In this document: piece after piece, positions 30,203 through 40,270 of the stretch
Layout: the number at the start of each line of letters is the position of its first letter
Position numbering within the stretch: position 1 is the first letter of the stretch
NCBI RefSeq assembly: GCF_036898095.1
Contig: NC_090750.1
Span: 94,763,412-94,827,411 of the forward strand
Source of the DNA: Palaemon carinicauda
Taxonomy: Eukaryota > Arthropoda > Malacostraca > Decapoda > Palaemonidae
Direction of reading: 5' to 3'
DNA length: 64,000 nt
The notes under the pieces: model-generated
Seen by the model: the letters and a program-made list of their open reading frames with translations, nothing else
Told to the model about the DNA's origin: nothing
The model's database searches: none
Program-made: the position numbers and the translations under genes

Positions 30203-30554
30203 ATGTAAATAGCATGGTTTGTATTTCAGTTACAGAACAAATGACAAATTCGGAGATAATTTGTATTTTTCCTAACCATACAAACCTTAGCTATTTACAC
30301 ATATTTGCCCGCCAGCCCTGTCCCCCAAGGCAAGTCCTATCTCTAAGTGAAGTGAAGCAGTTCACCGGTGTGTGAGGGGGGGGAGGGGTAGCTAGCTACC
30401 ACTCCCCTACCCCCTTGTTAACTAGCGCGGGGGTAATACACCCTCGTTAAAATTCTAATGGCTCGTCATTTCAGCTACGCCGAAAGTAAACCCTATGTAA
30501 ATAGCTAAGGTTTGTATGGTTAGGAAATATACAAATTATCTCCGAATTTGTCAT
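30203..30554 (+). repeat. DIRS-A1 ICR and complete right ITR (copy 2)
   Basis: ICR 30203-30300, with ACAAATGACAAATTC marking the junction. The right ITR runs to GAATTTGTCAT at 30554. The ITR is the reverse complement of the left terminal region at 31003-31200 and 40090-40270. Confidence 0.82.
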
Positions 30555-30793
30555 ATTTTCATAATAAAATAAATTTTTTAACATACTTACCTGCTGGTTA
30601 TACTGTATAAGTTTTAATCCCACCCTCCTCCTTTCTAGAGACCAAGGGGAATGGAAGATCTGAAGTGGTTGGATTAGTTCGGCCTGTCTACCGCAGGAGC
30701 GCTAGTATACACCTGGCATATCTGCGAGATTTTGAATATTATTGCCGGGCGTCCAGGGACTTTAGCCATTCTTATATAACCAGCGGGTAAGTA
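30553..30793. repeat. DIRS-C-derived solitary foldback, left portion
   Basis: Begins ATATTTTCATAATAAAATAA at the exact end of DIRS-A1. It contains ACTTACCTGCTGGTTATA and ends ATAACCAGCGGGTAAGTA; the remaining 34 bp are at 47987-48022, on the other side of the Tigger. It matches the right-hand 290 bp of DIRS-C (54703-54995) from the ICR midpoint to the right end. Both ends are therefore inverted copies of the same DIRS-C right end. No coding capacity. Confidence 0.75.
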
Positions 30794-30997
30794 CAGTGAT
30801 ACCTCTACATACGATCTTAATTCGTTCCAGAAACGGCTTCATATGTTAAAACGATCGTATGTTGGAGCAAATACTCCCATAAGAATAAATGATAATTTAT
30901 TTAATTCGTTTCTCAGCCTAAAAACCCATAATAAATCCTTAATAAATGGCTACACATAATTACACATGACATTAATACAATACCTGTATAATAAATA

Positions 30998-31200
30998 CAT
31001 TTGTTCCGTAACCGAAATACAAACCACGCTATTTACATTGGGTTTACCTTTTAGCGCAGCTGAAATGGCGAGCCATTAGAATTTAACGAGGGTGTATTAC
31101 CCCCGCGCTAGTTAGCGGGGGGGTAGGGGAGTGGTAGCTAGCTACCCCTCCCCCCCCTCACACACCGATGAATGCTCACTTTCACTTTTGGCTCGGACTG
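30998..31200 (+). repeat. DIRS-A2 left inverted terminal repeat (copy 2)
   Basis: Same as 16276-16470. It pairs with the right ITR ending at 37859. Confidence 0.8.
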
Positions 31201-32967
31201 TGACAGATGTCTCTGTCTTGGTCCTCTCTTAGCAGCCATTGTTTGTTTTGTCTTTACTTAATTGCTTACTTTTCTTTCAGCTTTGTGTGTGTGGTGTACG
31301 ATATCTACGTGGTGTCCTCGGGCAGTTTGGCCACCACGGCGTATTTTTTGGGTGGCGATCGAGTTTGACTTCGGTCTTTCTCTCTCTCTTTCTCTTGAGG
31401 TCGTTCACCCTTTTACTACGTGTTACTACGCCCTTGTAGCTTCCTTTCTGTGTGGGGGGGTTGCTACGCCGTACGTTTGTCTCAATTAGTTTATGAATCT
31501 AATTGTAGTTGTTTTTTTTTTTCAGCTTGTAGAACGATTCCTTTCGGGGTTTTCGTTCTTTCTTTAGTGTTCATTCATTTTTAAATTACATAATTACATA
31601 GTTACATAATTATAATTGTTATAATTCTGTTTTGGTTACAGCTCAACTTCCGTGAGTGTAAGTGGTTGTGAGGGCACGTGCCTGTTGTGTAATTCTTGTT
31701 TCCTTTCCCTCGGGAATCATCTTCGGAGCCTTCCCGGGGGAATGAATGTGTACTAATGATTTTTGTTTTATTTTTTTACAGTTACCGATCTAGTTCGTTT
31801 CTGTAATATGGCAACGGTGTGAGCTGTCTTGTTGAGGCCTGGGGATTCGGCTGTTGCTGCCTCCCCCCTTGGATTTTCGTCAGGGGCGTGTCTCCTTCTA
31901 CTGGAAGTACTCCCGTGACGACGGACAGCTCTCCAGTTCATTTTAGAACTCTCAGGAGGCTTGCCTCCTTGGGCGGGTAACTTTCCTTCCGAGGGAAGTT
32001 TTTCCTGTCCAGGCTTGAGTTTTTCCCCTTTTGGGGGGTTCTTCTCTTGCCTTTTTTTCGTGCGACTATGCTCTTGGTGTTGAGCGGTCACACCTGCAGT
32101 TTCGCTCAAGGGGCTGGGCAACTGCAGGAGCTCCTCTTCGGAGGATTGCTCCTTTTAGGTCACTGGCTGACCAGTCTCTTCTACGAAGTGTTTCTCTTTC
32201 GTTCGCGAGAGAGTACACTCATAATGACTCCTCTTCGGAGGATTCTTCTGCTGCTGTTGCTGTTGGCCTCCCTCGCCGTAAGGCCCACCGTCCGCCTCGT
32301 CGTAAGGGCCTCTCATCTCCCTATAAGGGTGCTAAGAGGCGCCTTTTTGAATCTCCGTTTGCAGCCTACAACTCCTTTTTCTTGATCTTCCGCCTTGGTG
32401 CAGATGGACAGCAGTCTGATCTCGTCTTCCGACGGGCAACGGTCTTCCCGACGGACAACGGTCTTCCGACGGACATCAGTCTCCCGGCGGACAGACAACG
32501 GTCTTCCGACGGACATCAGTCTACCGACGGACAACGATCCCTTCGGGGAAAAGGGTTGCCTCCCACGGGGGTTCTTCCCTTGCGTGTCAGGGTTCCCCTG
32601 CGCGCCCTTCTGCTGTGTTCTCTCCTGCTCCTGCTCAGTGTTAGCGCACAGGCGCTCTCCTGCTCATCAGCGCTCTCCTGTTCGTCAGCGCTCTCATGAT
32701 GATCATCCCTGCTGTTCCTGTTGGTTCCTGTTACGCGCCCTGTGCGCCCACGTTCGCCCTCGCGATCTAGAACTTCGGTTCAGGTCTGGGTCAAGGACTC
32801 CTCCTCTATGCGCAGGCTTCCACGCGTTGCCTTCTGCTCGTCAGCGATCATCAGCTCGCCAGCGATCACCTGTCTCTCAGCGATCTCCGGATCGCCCGTG
32901 TGTGTTACAGCCGGCACGCCAACGTTCTCCAACACTTCTGAAGGAACATGGTTCGCCAGCTACTAGC

Positions 32968-33165
32968 TCACCTGCGCATGCTGCTCGCCATCGCGCGATC
33001 GCCCACCTGCGGATGCTGCTCGCCATCGCGCGATCGCCCACCTGCGGATGCTGCTCGCCATCGCGCGATCGCCCACCTGCGGATGCTGCTCGCCATCGCG
33101 CGATCGCCCACCTGCGGATGCTGCTCACCATCGCGCGATCGCTCACCTTCGTATGCTGCTCGCCA
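32968..33165. repeat. 35-bp tandem array in DIRS-A gag (copy 2)
   Basis: Same 35-bp unit as at 18236-18420. Here successive units are more uniform: copy 1 has variants CTACTCGCC and CCTATCTGCGG that copy 2 lacks. This suggests homogenisation or independent drift after duplication. Confidence 0.85.
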
Positions 33166-33839
33166 TTGCGCGATCGCTCGCCATCGCTCGCCAACGCGTC
33201 GACATGCCACAACGCGCCATCGCCAACCTGCGCGTTAGCGCTCACCAGCTCACCACCGATCGCCTGTTGATCCATACCGCCAGCGGTCTTCCTCGCCATC
33301 ACGCTAACGCTTGCGTTCGCCGCCTCGGACTCGCGCTCGCGCTCATTCACCTGCCCACCCTCGCGACCGCTCGCCTGCGCGCCCGCGCGACCGCTCGCCT
33401 GCGCGCCCGCGCGACCGCTCGCCATCGCGCGATCGCTCACCTTCGCATGCTGCTCGCCATTGCGCGATCGCTCGCCATCGCTCGCCAACGCGTCGACATG
33501 CCACAACGCGCCATCGCCAACCTGCGCGTTAGCGCTCACCAGCTCACCACCGATCGCCTGTTGATCCATACCGCCAGCGGTCTTCCTCGCCCACGCGGCA
33601 GCGCGTTTCCTCGCCATCACGCTAACGCTTGCGTTCGCCGCCTCGGACTCGCGCTCATTCACCTGCCCACCCGCGCGACTGCTCGCCCGCGCGACCGCTC
33701 GCCTGCGCGCCCGCGCGACCGCTCGCCTGCGCGCCCGCGCGATCATTCGCCTGCGCGCCCACACGCCCACGTGCCTGCACGTCTACGCTCATGGGCGTCC
33801 GCGCCCATGCTCTCCAATGTTCGCCCGTTCGCAAACCAA

Positions 33840-33990
33840 CGGTATTCCGTCGCGCGGACGGACGGTGTTCCGTCGCGCGGACGGACGGTGTTCCGTCGCG
33901 CGGACGGACGGTGTTCCGTCGCATGAACCGACGGTGTTCCGTCGCGCGAACGGATGGTGTTCCATCGCTCGAACCTACAGTGTTTCTTCG
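33840..33990. repeat. 23-bp tandem array in DIRS-A gag (copy 2)
   Basis: Same 23-bp unit as at 19086-19230, starting GGTATTCCGTCGCGCGGAC. The order of unit variants differs from copy 1: three GCGCGGACGGAC units here against two there. Confidence 0.8.
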
Positions 33991-35259
33991 CACAAACGTC
34001 GGCTTAATTCTTGCAGTATCCATTGCTCGTCTATGGGTTATCGCTCGCCGACCACCAGCTCTCGCCCTTCCTACCACGCTCGCCCTCCTTCTGCGCTCCT
34101 TCGCTCACCTTCGTTTGCGTTCCTGCGTGACTGCGCATGGGCGCTTCCACGTTCGCCCACGCGCAAATCTTTGAATTACCATCGCGCGAGCTCCAGGGCG
34201 ATTGCGACCACGATTCCCATTGGGGTTTTCGCAGCATGGCCAGCCTGGCGAGTTCTTTTGGAGCGTATTTCCAGAACACGGCCTCACCCCGTAAACGCAG
34301 AGCATGGCACTTGCAAGAATTGGAAGAAACATCAGGGAGGTCTGAGCAACACTCCTCTTTCCAGAACCTGGGTTAGCCCTTCCCCGTCATTCCCTGGAAG
34401 GATTTTTGACGGGGGGGCTTTCCGTTCGAGATTTCTCCGTCGGACAAGGGGTGACTGCTTACCCCTTCCTCTGGGGGCTTACCAGGTCCTTTCCCTCCTT
34501 GGTTACGGCCCGAGGTTTGGTTCAAGGAAGCTACAGGAAGATCATGGGTACTTTCCTCCTCTCGAGCTCAGGCACCTTGGCCTTTCGTCGTTAAGTATAT
34601 AACTTGCTGACAAGCTCGATGTTGTACCATCTGGACGCGCTGACTGAGGGCTTCCTTCAGGTGTCTCATCTGTGGAGGTCGACGACCTCAGACACCCTTC
34701 CATCCTTGAGAAGAGTTTGTTTGTGCCCAAGGACAGAGACTTAGACAGCGGCTGTGCGGAGGAAATCGACTTCCGTTTTCACTCCTCCAAGGCGCTTTCT
34801 TCCAGACACTCCAGGGCTCCAGCGCCCTTTTCTTTCAACCACGTCGGCCTAAGTTATCGGCTACGACAACTGGGACAAGGTGTCCAATTGCAGTTTCCTC
34901 CTGTCAGGAACAGATGGCACGGGAGGCTCCCCCGGGGGGGCATAGTCCTAAAAGGAGCGGCAGAGTTCACGAACTCTAGGATTGCAGGTTTCTCGCTGGG
35001 AGGATGCTTAAGGTTACTCATCCGGATGACAGCTTCCCGATGCCCATTCCCGCACAATCTCTGTGATCAGCCAAGGATATCGCGCCTGCCGTCTCTGTCA
35101 GCGAATTCAGTGTCTCTGAACCTCTATGCCATAGCATCGGCAAGAGTTGCCCGGTTGGGCAGAATGATCCATACCTTAGGCGAAGGTCCTCCATAGGATC
35201 ATCGACGGCTTCACCCCCGGCCTCTTCAGTCGATCCTTTCTTGTAGGGAAGGATCTGAG

Positions 35260-35740
35260 AGGGGAGTTCCGTAGTCGACCTCTCAGCCCTGATCAAGTTT
35301 GGCGAACAAACTTCGGCCAGCGTAGAACAGCAGAATCGATCAGACTGGTAACGAGGCGACAGGACTCCTTAAACCCTTGTTCGGAAGGACGGGTACTTTC
35401 AGTTTCTATTCCATCCATCTTCCAGGGAGCTCGTGGAATTCAGCCTAGACTGCAAGTATTCCTGCTTATGATGCAGTGTGGCTATCCCGCCGTGGCATAA
35501 CAGTTTTTTCCCCAGAGAACTCTCCCTGCTTTCCTCATGGCCGCTCAGGTGCAGGCTTCCGCCTCCTCTGCTTTTTGGAGGGCTGGTCAACTCCGGTAGG
35601 CTCGGGTTCGACCTTCTTCAGCGCCGGGATAAGCTTCCGGATGCTTACCATGAATGTGGGTTCATGGTACTTTGCTTGGAGCCTTCTCTTCTTCTGCCTC
35701 AACATCTGGAGTATCTGGCCATGATATTGAGTCAACAGCC
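35260..35740 (+). pseudogene. DIRS-A2 reverse transcriptase remnant
   Basis: DNA-level match to A3 44540-45010. The sequences around the RT palm are recognisable only as fragments: CCATCTTCCAGG, GAATTCAGCCTAGAC and GGGCTGGTCAACTCCGG where A3 encodes YLDDWLTPA. The double aspartate is no longer readable. Ends where the 5S-like insert begins. Inactive. Confidence 0.6.
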
Positions 35741-35850
35741 TTACCACGTTGGAAACCCCGCTTCTCGTCCGTCCGGCAAGGTTAAGCAACGTCGGTTCTG
35801 GTCGGTACTTGGATGGGTGACCATCTGGGGACGCCAGATTCTGTTGCCAC
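35741..35850 (+). ncRNA. 5S rRNA-like sequence inserted in DIRS-A2 (pseudogene or 5S-derived repeat)
   Basis: About 110 nt resemble eukaryotic 5S rRNA from near its nucleotide 10 to its 3' end. Pieces in order: TACCACGTTG, CTTCTCGTCCG, GGTTAAGCAACGTCGG (box A region), GTACTTGGATGGGTGACC (box C region) and CTGGGGACGCC. The internal RNA polymerase III control region is thus well kept while the 5' and 3' stems have mismatches. DIRS-A sequence flanks it: GGCCATGATATTGAG before and GACTGAGGAGAGTCGCAG after, which are adjacent in A3 except for about 40 bp. A 5S retropseudogene or a 5S-headed SINE are both possible. Not a normal functional 5S gene. Confidence 0.75.
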
Positions 35851-35879
35851 ATCCTCCGAGCCTTCCTTTCAGTTGACTG

Positions 35880-37025
35880 TGGCAAGACTGAGGAGAGTCG
35901 CAGTACCTGTTCTCAGTCAAGCAGAGCTTTCAGCTTTTCCCATGGCGCAGACTACTCAAACAACCACACTGCGACATCTCTCCCGAACCGAGGCGTCGCT
36001 TCGGCTTCATGCCTGGAGACACTACGCCGCCTCCTCAAGAAGAGACAACCCGTTACAGTTGCGGTACGGAGGTCGCGTCATCTGCGATAGTCATCCGCAG
36101 GGGTCTTCCAGGCAAAGTGAAGAGTCTTCGGTGGTTGGTGCCGTGGGAGATATACCTCTTCCCTTGAGGCCTCTTCTCCAGCAATAACGGTCTTATTGCC
36201 TTTCGGCGGGAGGAAACTCCTTTCCGCTCTTGGAAATGAAGCCTGTCGCTCAGCCTTGCCCTGACCTTCAGGCTTATAGGAATAACTTTTCCTGCCCGCT
36301 GGATCTTTCCTCGCTCATGCGAAGCTACGATCGTCCCTGCCCTAGTCGGAGGAAGACCTCCAACTTGGAGCATGGCTCGGACTTTTAGTCCTTTAAGAGA
36401 TCTTCTCAAGACCCTTTACGACAGTCCTCGGATTGTATTCCGCCTTGGGTCTCCTGCTCACTCTGGCTACGGCCAGTGTGTAAGCAATCTTCTTGGTCTC
36501 GTACGACTCCGCCCTTTCTAAGGAAGAGGGGAAGGCAACATTCAGGTTCGCTCCTGAGTTGTTGGCTAGACTCAGAATCGGGGGGTCCTGGCCCTTCGGT
36601 CCAATTCCTTCAAGATTTTGAGTCTCCATTCTGTATCTGATGTCCCAAGACCTTCTCTTTCTTGCCAGTAAAGGAATCGAGAGGTTAGCTTTGGGAACAG
36701 CTGCAGTTTGTCCTCAGTTGCAGCCGATTTGGGAGCACAAGGAGGACATGGGGGAGAGTCACCAGTATACCTCTTCAGCCTGGACTCAAGGACATTCATC
36801 TCGACCTGTCTCCAGACCCTCCCCCGTCACGTCGCCCTACAGCACGATGTTGGATACATCGCAACGTCCCTCGCCTTCGAGTAATACTACTCTGTGACGC
36901 AGGCGCTACAAGCTGGAGTCTGGAAGCGTCTAATGACCTTCGCAGCCCGCTTCCTGCAGGGCGTGACCCACAGGAGTCTCGATACGTTTTCTATCGCTCT
37001 GTGGTGGCTACACAACAGCTGGTCT
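35880..37025 (+). pseudogene. DIRS-A2 downstream domain / recombinase remnant
   Basis: Matches A3 45030-47118 with large deletions: CTGAGGAGAGTCGCAG joins soon to the ACTCAAACAACCACACTGC block, so most of RNase H and the downstream domain is missing. The recombinase is decayed; the stretch near 36460-36500 corresponds to the arginine box and is garbled. Near 36830 the H-x-x-R box reads at the DNA level as CAGCACGATGTTGGATACATCGC. The tyrosine region near 36940 encodes a histidine-poor variant (CGCAGCCCGCTTCCTGCAG, His-Tyr replaced). Inactive. Confidence 0.65.
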
Positions 37026-37509
37026 AACCTCAGGCTCCTTTTTGGACAGGTAGCAGAAGGTTGAGGACATTGTTATCAGGTTTTAGTCTGCATGAACGAA
37101 AGAAGTATGTCTGGCCCTTATTTCTTTCATCATCATCCCCTCTACGGGGAAGCAGCATCTTGGTCTCTGCATAGCTGACCTCGAACCTCTGCAGGTAAAC
37201 CATGCTTCCTTGTGTTCCGAGTATTGAGTCAATACTGTCGCGTCCCCCATACCCTGACGAGGTGGTATTGGGAACGTCCTAACCCAGAGTTCCTTCTGGA
37301 ACTCCAGGTCAACTGCCTAGGACGGGTCACACTTCTTCCTTCACGCACAAGCTTATGTAGGCCACACGGTTCCTTGCGGAGCAAGGAACTTGTGAGGTGC
37401 AGGGACTCCTTTTCTCGAGTGCGACTCACTCGGATTCTGAGTCCCCGGGTAAAGCCAAAGCCAGTATGGCTGGGTACTTTCCACCCTACCTAATGGGTAA
37501 GTCACCCAA

Positions 37510-37859
37510 TGTAAATAGCGTGGTTTGTATTTCGGTTACGGAACAAATGACAAATTCGAAGATAATTTGTATTTTTCCTAACCATACAAACCTTAGCTAT
37601 TTACACATATTTGCCCGCCAGCCCTGTTCCCCAAGACAAGTCCTACCTCTAAGTGAAAGTGAGCATTCATCGGTGTGTGAGGGGGGGGAGGGGTAGCTAG
37701 CTACCACTCCCCTACCCCCCCGCTAACTAGCGGGGGGGTAATACACCCTCGTTAAATTCTAATGGCTCGCCATTTCAGCTGCGCTAAAAGGTAAACCCAA
37801 TGTAAATAGCTAAGGTTTGTATGGTTAGGAAAAATACAAATTATCTTCGAATTTGTCAT
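37510..37859 (+). repeat. DIRS-A2 ICR and right ITR
   Basis: ICR 37510-37605 with GTTTGTATTTCGGTTACGG, then ACAAATGACAAATTCG. The ITR runs to 37859. The ICR's first half is the reverse complement of the left end at 30998-31040, and its second half of the right end at 37800-37859. Confidence 0.85.
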
Positions 37860-38335
37860 ATAAGAAACCCAAAAAAAGAATAATAATAATGAAATAGTAA
37901 ATAAAAAACTGATTGTAATGTAACACTTTACCTTAGCGACAGGCCAGCGCAGTTGTAGGGACTTCTACGCAGGAGACGGAAGATCATCGAGGAGGTAGGG
38001 ACGGTGACTTTGTACGATAACGTGTATGGTAACTTACACTAACTTACACTACTACGTGAACTTTAACTTAACTTAGCTTATTTTTTTTTTTCATTTTTAT
38101 AATTTTATATTTTTTTTTTTTTACATTTTTTCTTTTCTTATTTTTAATTTTCATCACTTTCACTAGATTTGGTTTTCCTTTTCTTTGCTTCACTTTCTTT
38201 CTTTTCATCATGATCACTAGACCGTTTTAAAGATTTTTTAAAGAAACTATCGAGTGAAAGTTGCTTTGCACGGCTTTTGAGGATTTTTGTAAAATGTGTT
38301 AAGCAAACATCGAACTGCGCAACAACACGGCAAAC
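37860..38335. other. Tigger 3' non-coding part
   Basis: No gene. Minus-strand 3' UTR of the Tigger transposase, T-rich; matches 62790-63090 of the second Tigger (shared CACTTTACCTTAG and CAGCGC). Confidence 0.7.
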
Positions 38336-39776
38336 CTAAAGTTTCTGTGGGTGATGCTTGTCGATGAAATCAACAACGTGTTGATGATATGCCAACATCT
38401 GTTTTATTTCCGCTGTACCTAAGATTTCGCCTACCTCCTCGATCTCCTCCGTCTCACTCAACTGCGCTTGGAACTCATCATGCTGCATGGCTTGCAGCTC
38501 CTTGAGTTCCTCGGTGTTGAGTTCTTCGTGATGCTCATCGACGAGTTCGGTGATGTCATCTTCATCCACCTCCAGACCCATGGACTTGCCAAGGGATACA
38601 ATATCTTCGACGTCTTCCTCGGCGGCAAGCACAGGTTCATTCTCGGGGCTAAAACCTTCAAAATCTCTGGGAGCAACAGCATCAGGCCAAAGCTTCTTCC
38701 AAGCAGAATTCAGGGTCCGACGAGTTATTCCCTCCCAAGGCTGATCAATGATCTTTAAGCAGTGCACGATATTTGTCGATAATATCATCTTCGAGTCCGG
38801 CGGGGTGAGCGGGTGCATTGTCCAAACAAAGCAAGCACTTCAAAGGCAAATTTCTCTCCTGAAGATACTTCTTGACAGCAGGGCCGAAAACTACGGTTAC
38901 CCATTTCACAAAGATATGCCTAGTAACCCAAGCCTTAGAATTAGAATGCCATAGAACATGCAGCAGGTCTTTATTAATTCTATGTGCTTTAAATGCCCTT
39001 GGGTTTTCGGAATGATAAACCAATAACGGCTTTATTTTGCAGTCCCCGCTGGCGTTGGCACAAAGCGCAAGAGTCAACCGATCCTTCATTGGCTTATGTC
39101 CAGGCATTTTCTTTTCTTCGGCGGTAATGTACGTTCGACTAGGCATCTTTTTCCAAAACAGACCGGTTTCATCACAGTTGAACACCTGCTGCTCTACGTA
39201 ACCTTCCTCCGCCACGATGCTTATGAACATTTTAACAAAGTCTTTAGCAGCCTTGGTGTCCGAACTCAAAGCTTCACCATGACGAACAACTGAATGAATC
39301 CCGGTCCGTTTCCTAAATTTCTCGAACCAACCTCGAGGCGCCTTGAATTCTTCTGTCGTAGGATCGGCTAAACTCTCCCCCGCGTCACCCCGAGAGCGCG
39401 CCGCCTTCAAGTCACTGTAGATAGCGCTGGCCTTCTCACAAATGATCATTTCCGTGATCGTATCGCCAACAATCTCCTTGTCCTTTATCCAGATCAACAA
39501 AAGGCGTTCCATCTCTTCCAGAGTAGGGCTACGACGTTTAGAAATAATCGTGATCCCCTTCGAAGGTTTCACTGCTTTAATGGCTGACTTCTGTTTTATG
39601 ATCATCGAGATTGTAGACATATTCCGGCCATATTGTTTAGCCAGATCGCTAACACGTACACCTCGCTCATGCTTTTCTATTATTTCCTGCTTTAATTCTA
39701 ATGAAAGCATAGACTTCCTCTTTTTCTCACCACTACTACTACTTCCTGAACCGAAACTAAGCTTTTTAGGACCCAT
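38336..39776 (-). pseudogene. Tigger transposase, frameshifted, missing third catalytic aspartate
   Basis: Minus strand from ATG at 39776 (MGPKKLSFGSGSSSSGEKK). N-terminal CENP-B/pogo-type helix-turn-helix DNA binding (SLELKQEIIEKHERGVRVSDLAKQYG). Then a CENP-B-like second helix domain (RGWFEKFRKRTGIHS) and a DDE/D catalytic core with the first aspartate in NCDETGLFWKKMPS and the second in CLDNAPAHP. The frame ends at 38745, and the C terminus continues in another frame (38818-38336). Compared with the second Tigger, about 70 codons are missing between LEDDII and IVHCLKIIDQ, including the block TTFILQPMDQQ with the third catalytic aspartate. The protein would cut and paste Tigger ends; this copy is inactive. 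Confidence 0.88.
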
Positions 39777-40070
39777 GATTACGGAACACAGAAAACAACA
39801 CGTGAAAAGGCAAGATAAAAAACTGTTAAAACTGAGCGAATAAAGGACAACCACACGATGCGCACGAGATGAGAGGAGTGATCAAGGTGACACTCGATTG
39901 GCGTCCCTCCGATGTGCTGCCGTCTAGCGGCGTCAACAACAAACTACGCTGGACGCTTTCGAGAAAATTCCACGGGTAAGCATATTGTTTACTCCGTATG
40001 TTGGAGCAACACTTCGTATGTTGAGACAGAAATTTGGTCGAATTTTACTTCGTATGTTGGAAAATTCGTA

Positions 40071-40270
40071 TTGGTTTCGTAACCGAAATACAAACCACGC
40101 TATTTACATGGGGTATTACTTCCGGCGTAGCTGAAATGACGAGCCATTAGATTTTTAACGAGGGTTAACTACCCTCTCGCTAGCTAGCGAGGGGGTAGGA
40201 GAGGGGTAGCTAGCTACCCCTCCCCCCTCACACACCGGTGAACTGATTCACTTCGCTTTTGGCTCGGACG
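40071..40270 (+). repeat. DIRS-A3 left inverted terminal repeat
   Basis: CGTAACCGAAATACAAACCA at the start, then AAATGACGAGCCATTAG, TCGCTAGCTAGCGAGGGG and GGGGTAGCTAGCTACCCC, which are themselves small palindromes. Reverse complement of 47700-47925. Confidence 0.85.

Larger units (their letters stand above)
21147..30554 (+). mobile_element. DIRS-A copy A1 (duplication copy 2), split by the I-like element
   Basis: Same content as 13239-15894: RNase H remnant, downstream domain, recombinase. It is interrupted in its 3' UTR after 23279 by the 6.6-kb I-like element and resumes at 29872. ICR 30203-30300 and a complete right ITR ending GAATTTGTCAT at 30554. Confidence 0.88.
31840..35200 (+). pseudogene. 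DIRS-A2 gag region (copy 2)
   Basis: Counterpart of 17230-20400. Frames at 32031-32699, 32395-33270, 33048-33926, 33817-34602 and 34672-35196 follow one another in different registers. The last two carry the recognisable gag pieces RKIMGTF, LSSSGTLAF and HPSILEKSLF. Compared with copy 1 there is a 17-bp insertion near 32046 and repeat-number changes in the arrays. Composition is strongly GC-rich from 32990 to 33990, unlike the rest of the element. Not translatable as one protein. Confidence 0.6.
20796..35554. repeat. Large tandem duplication, copy 2
   Basis: Repeats 12888-20795. Differences from copy 1: the I-like element (23280-29858 plus a 13-bp duplicated target), 222 bp retained at 30395-30616 that copy 1 has lost, a 17-bp insertion near 32046, and small repeat-number differences in the GC-rich arrays. 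It ends at 35554, where the sequence continues into the rest of DIRS-A2. Confidence 0.9.
30998..37859 (+). mobile_element. DIRS-A copy A2, full length, decayed
   Basis: Left end CATTTGTTCCGTAACC at 30998, right end GAATTTGTCAT at 37859. It sits inside Tigger sequence on both sides and shows no target-site duplication, as expected for recombinase integration. Order: left ITR, leader, gag with arrays, RT remnant, a 5S-rRNA-like insert (35741-35850), RNase H/downstream/recombinase remnant, 3' UTR, ICR, right ITR. All reading frames are broken. Its first 4.5 kb (to 35554) lie inside the tandem duplication; the rest is unique. Confidence 0.87.

Noticed and set aside
37860..38200. Possible small RNA gene in the T-rich region before the Tigger transposase
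   Set aside because: No tRNA-like or snRNA-like fold or box motifs; the same region exists in the second Tigger as its 3' UTR.
38458..38758. Plus-strand open frames opposite the Tigger transposase (also 63374-63680)
   Set aside because: Antisense shadows of the transposase; they appear in both Tigger copies because the coding strand is conserved.
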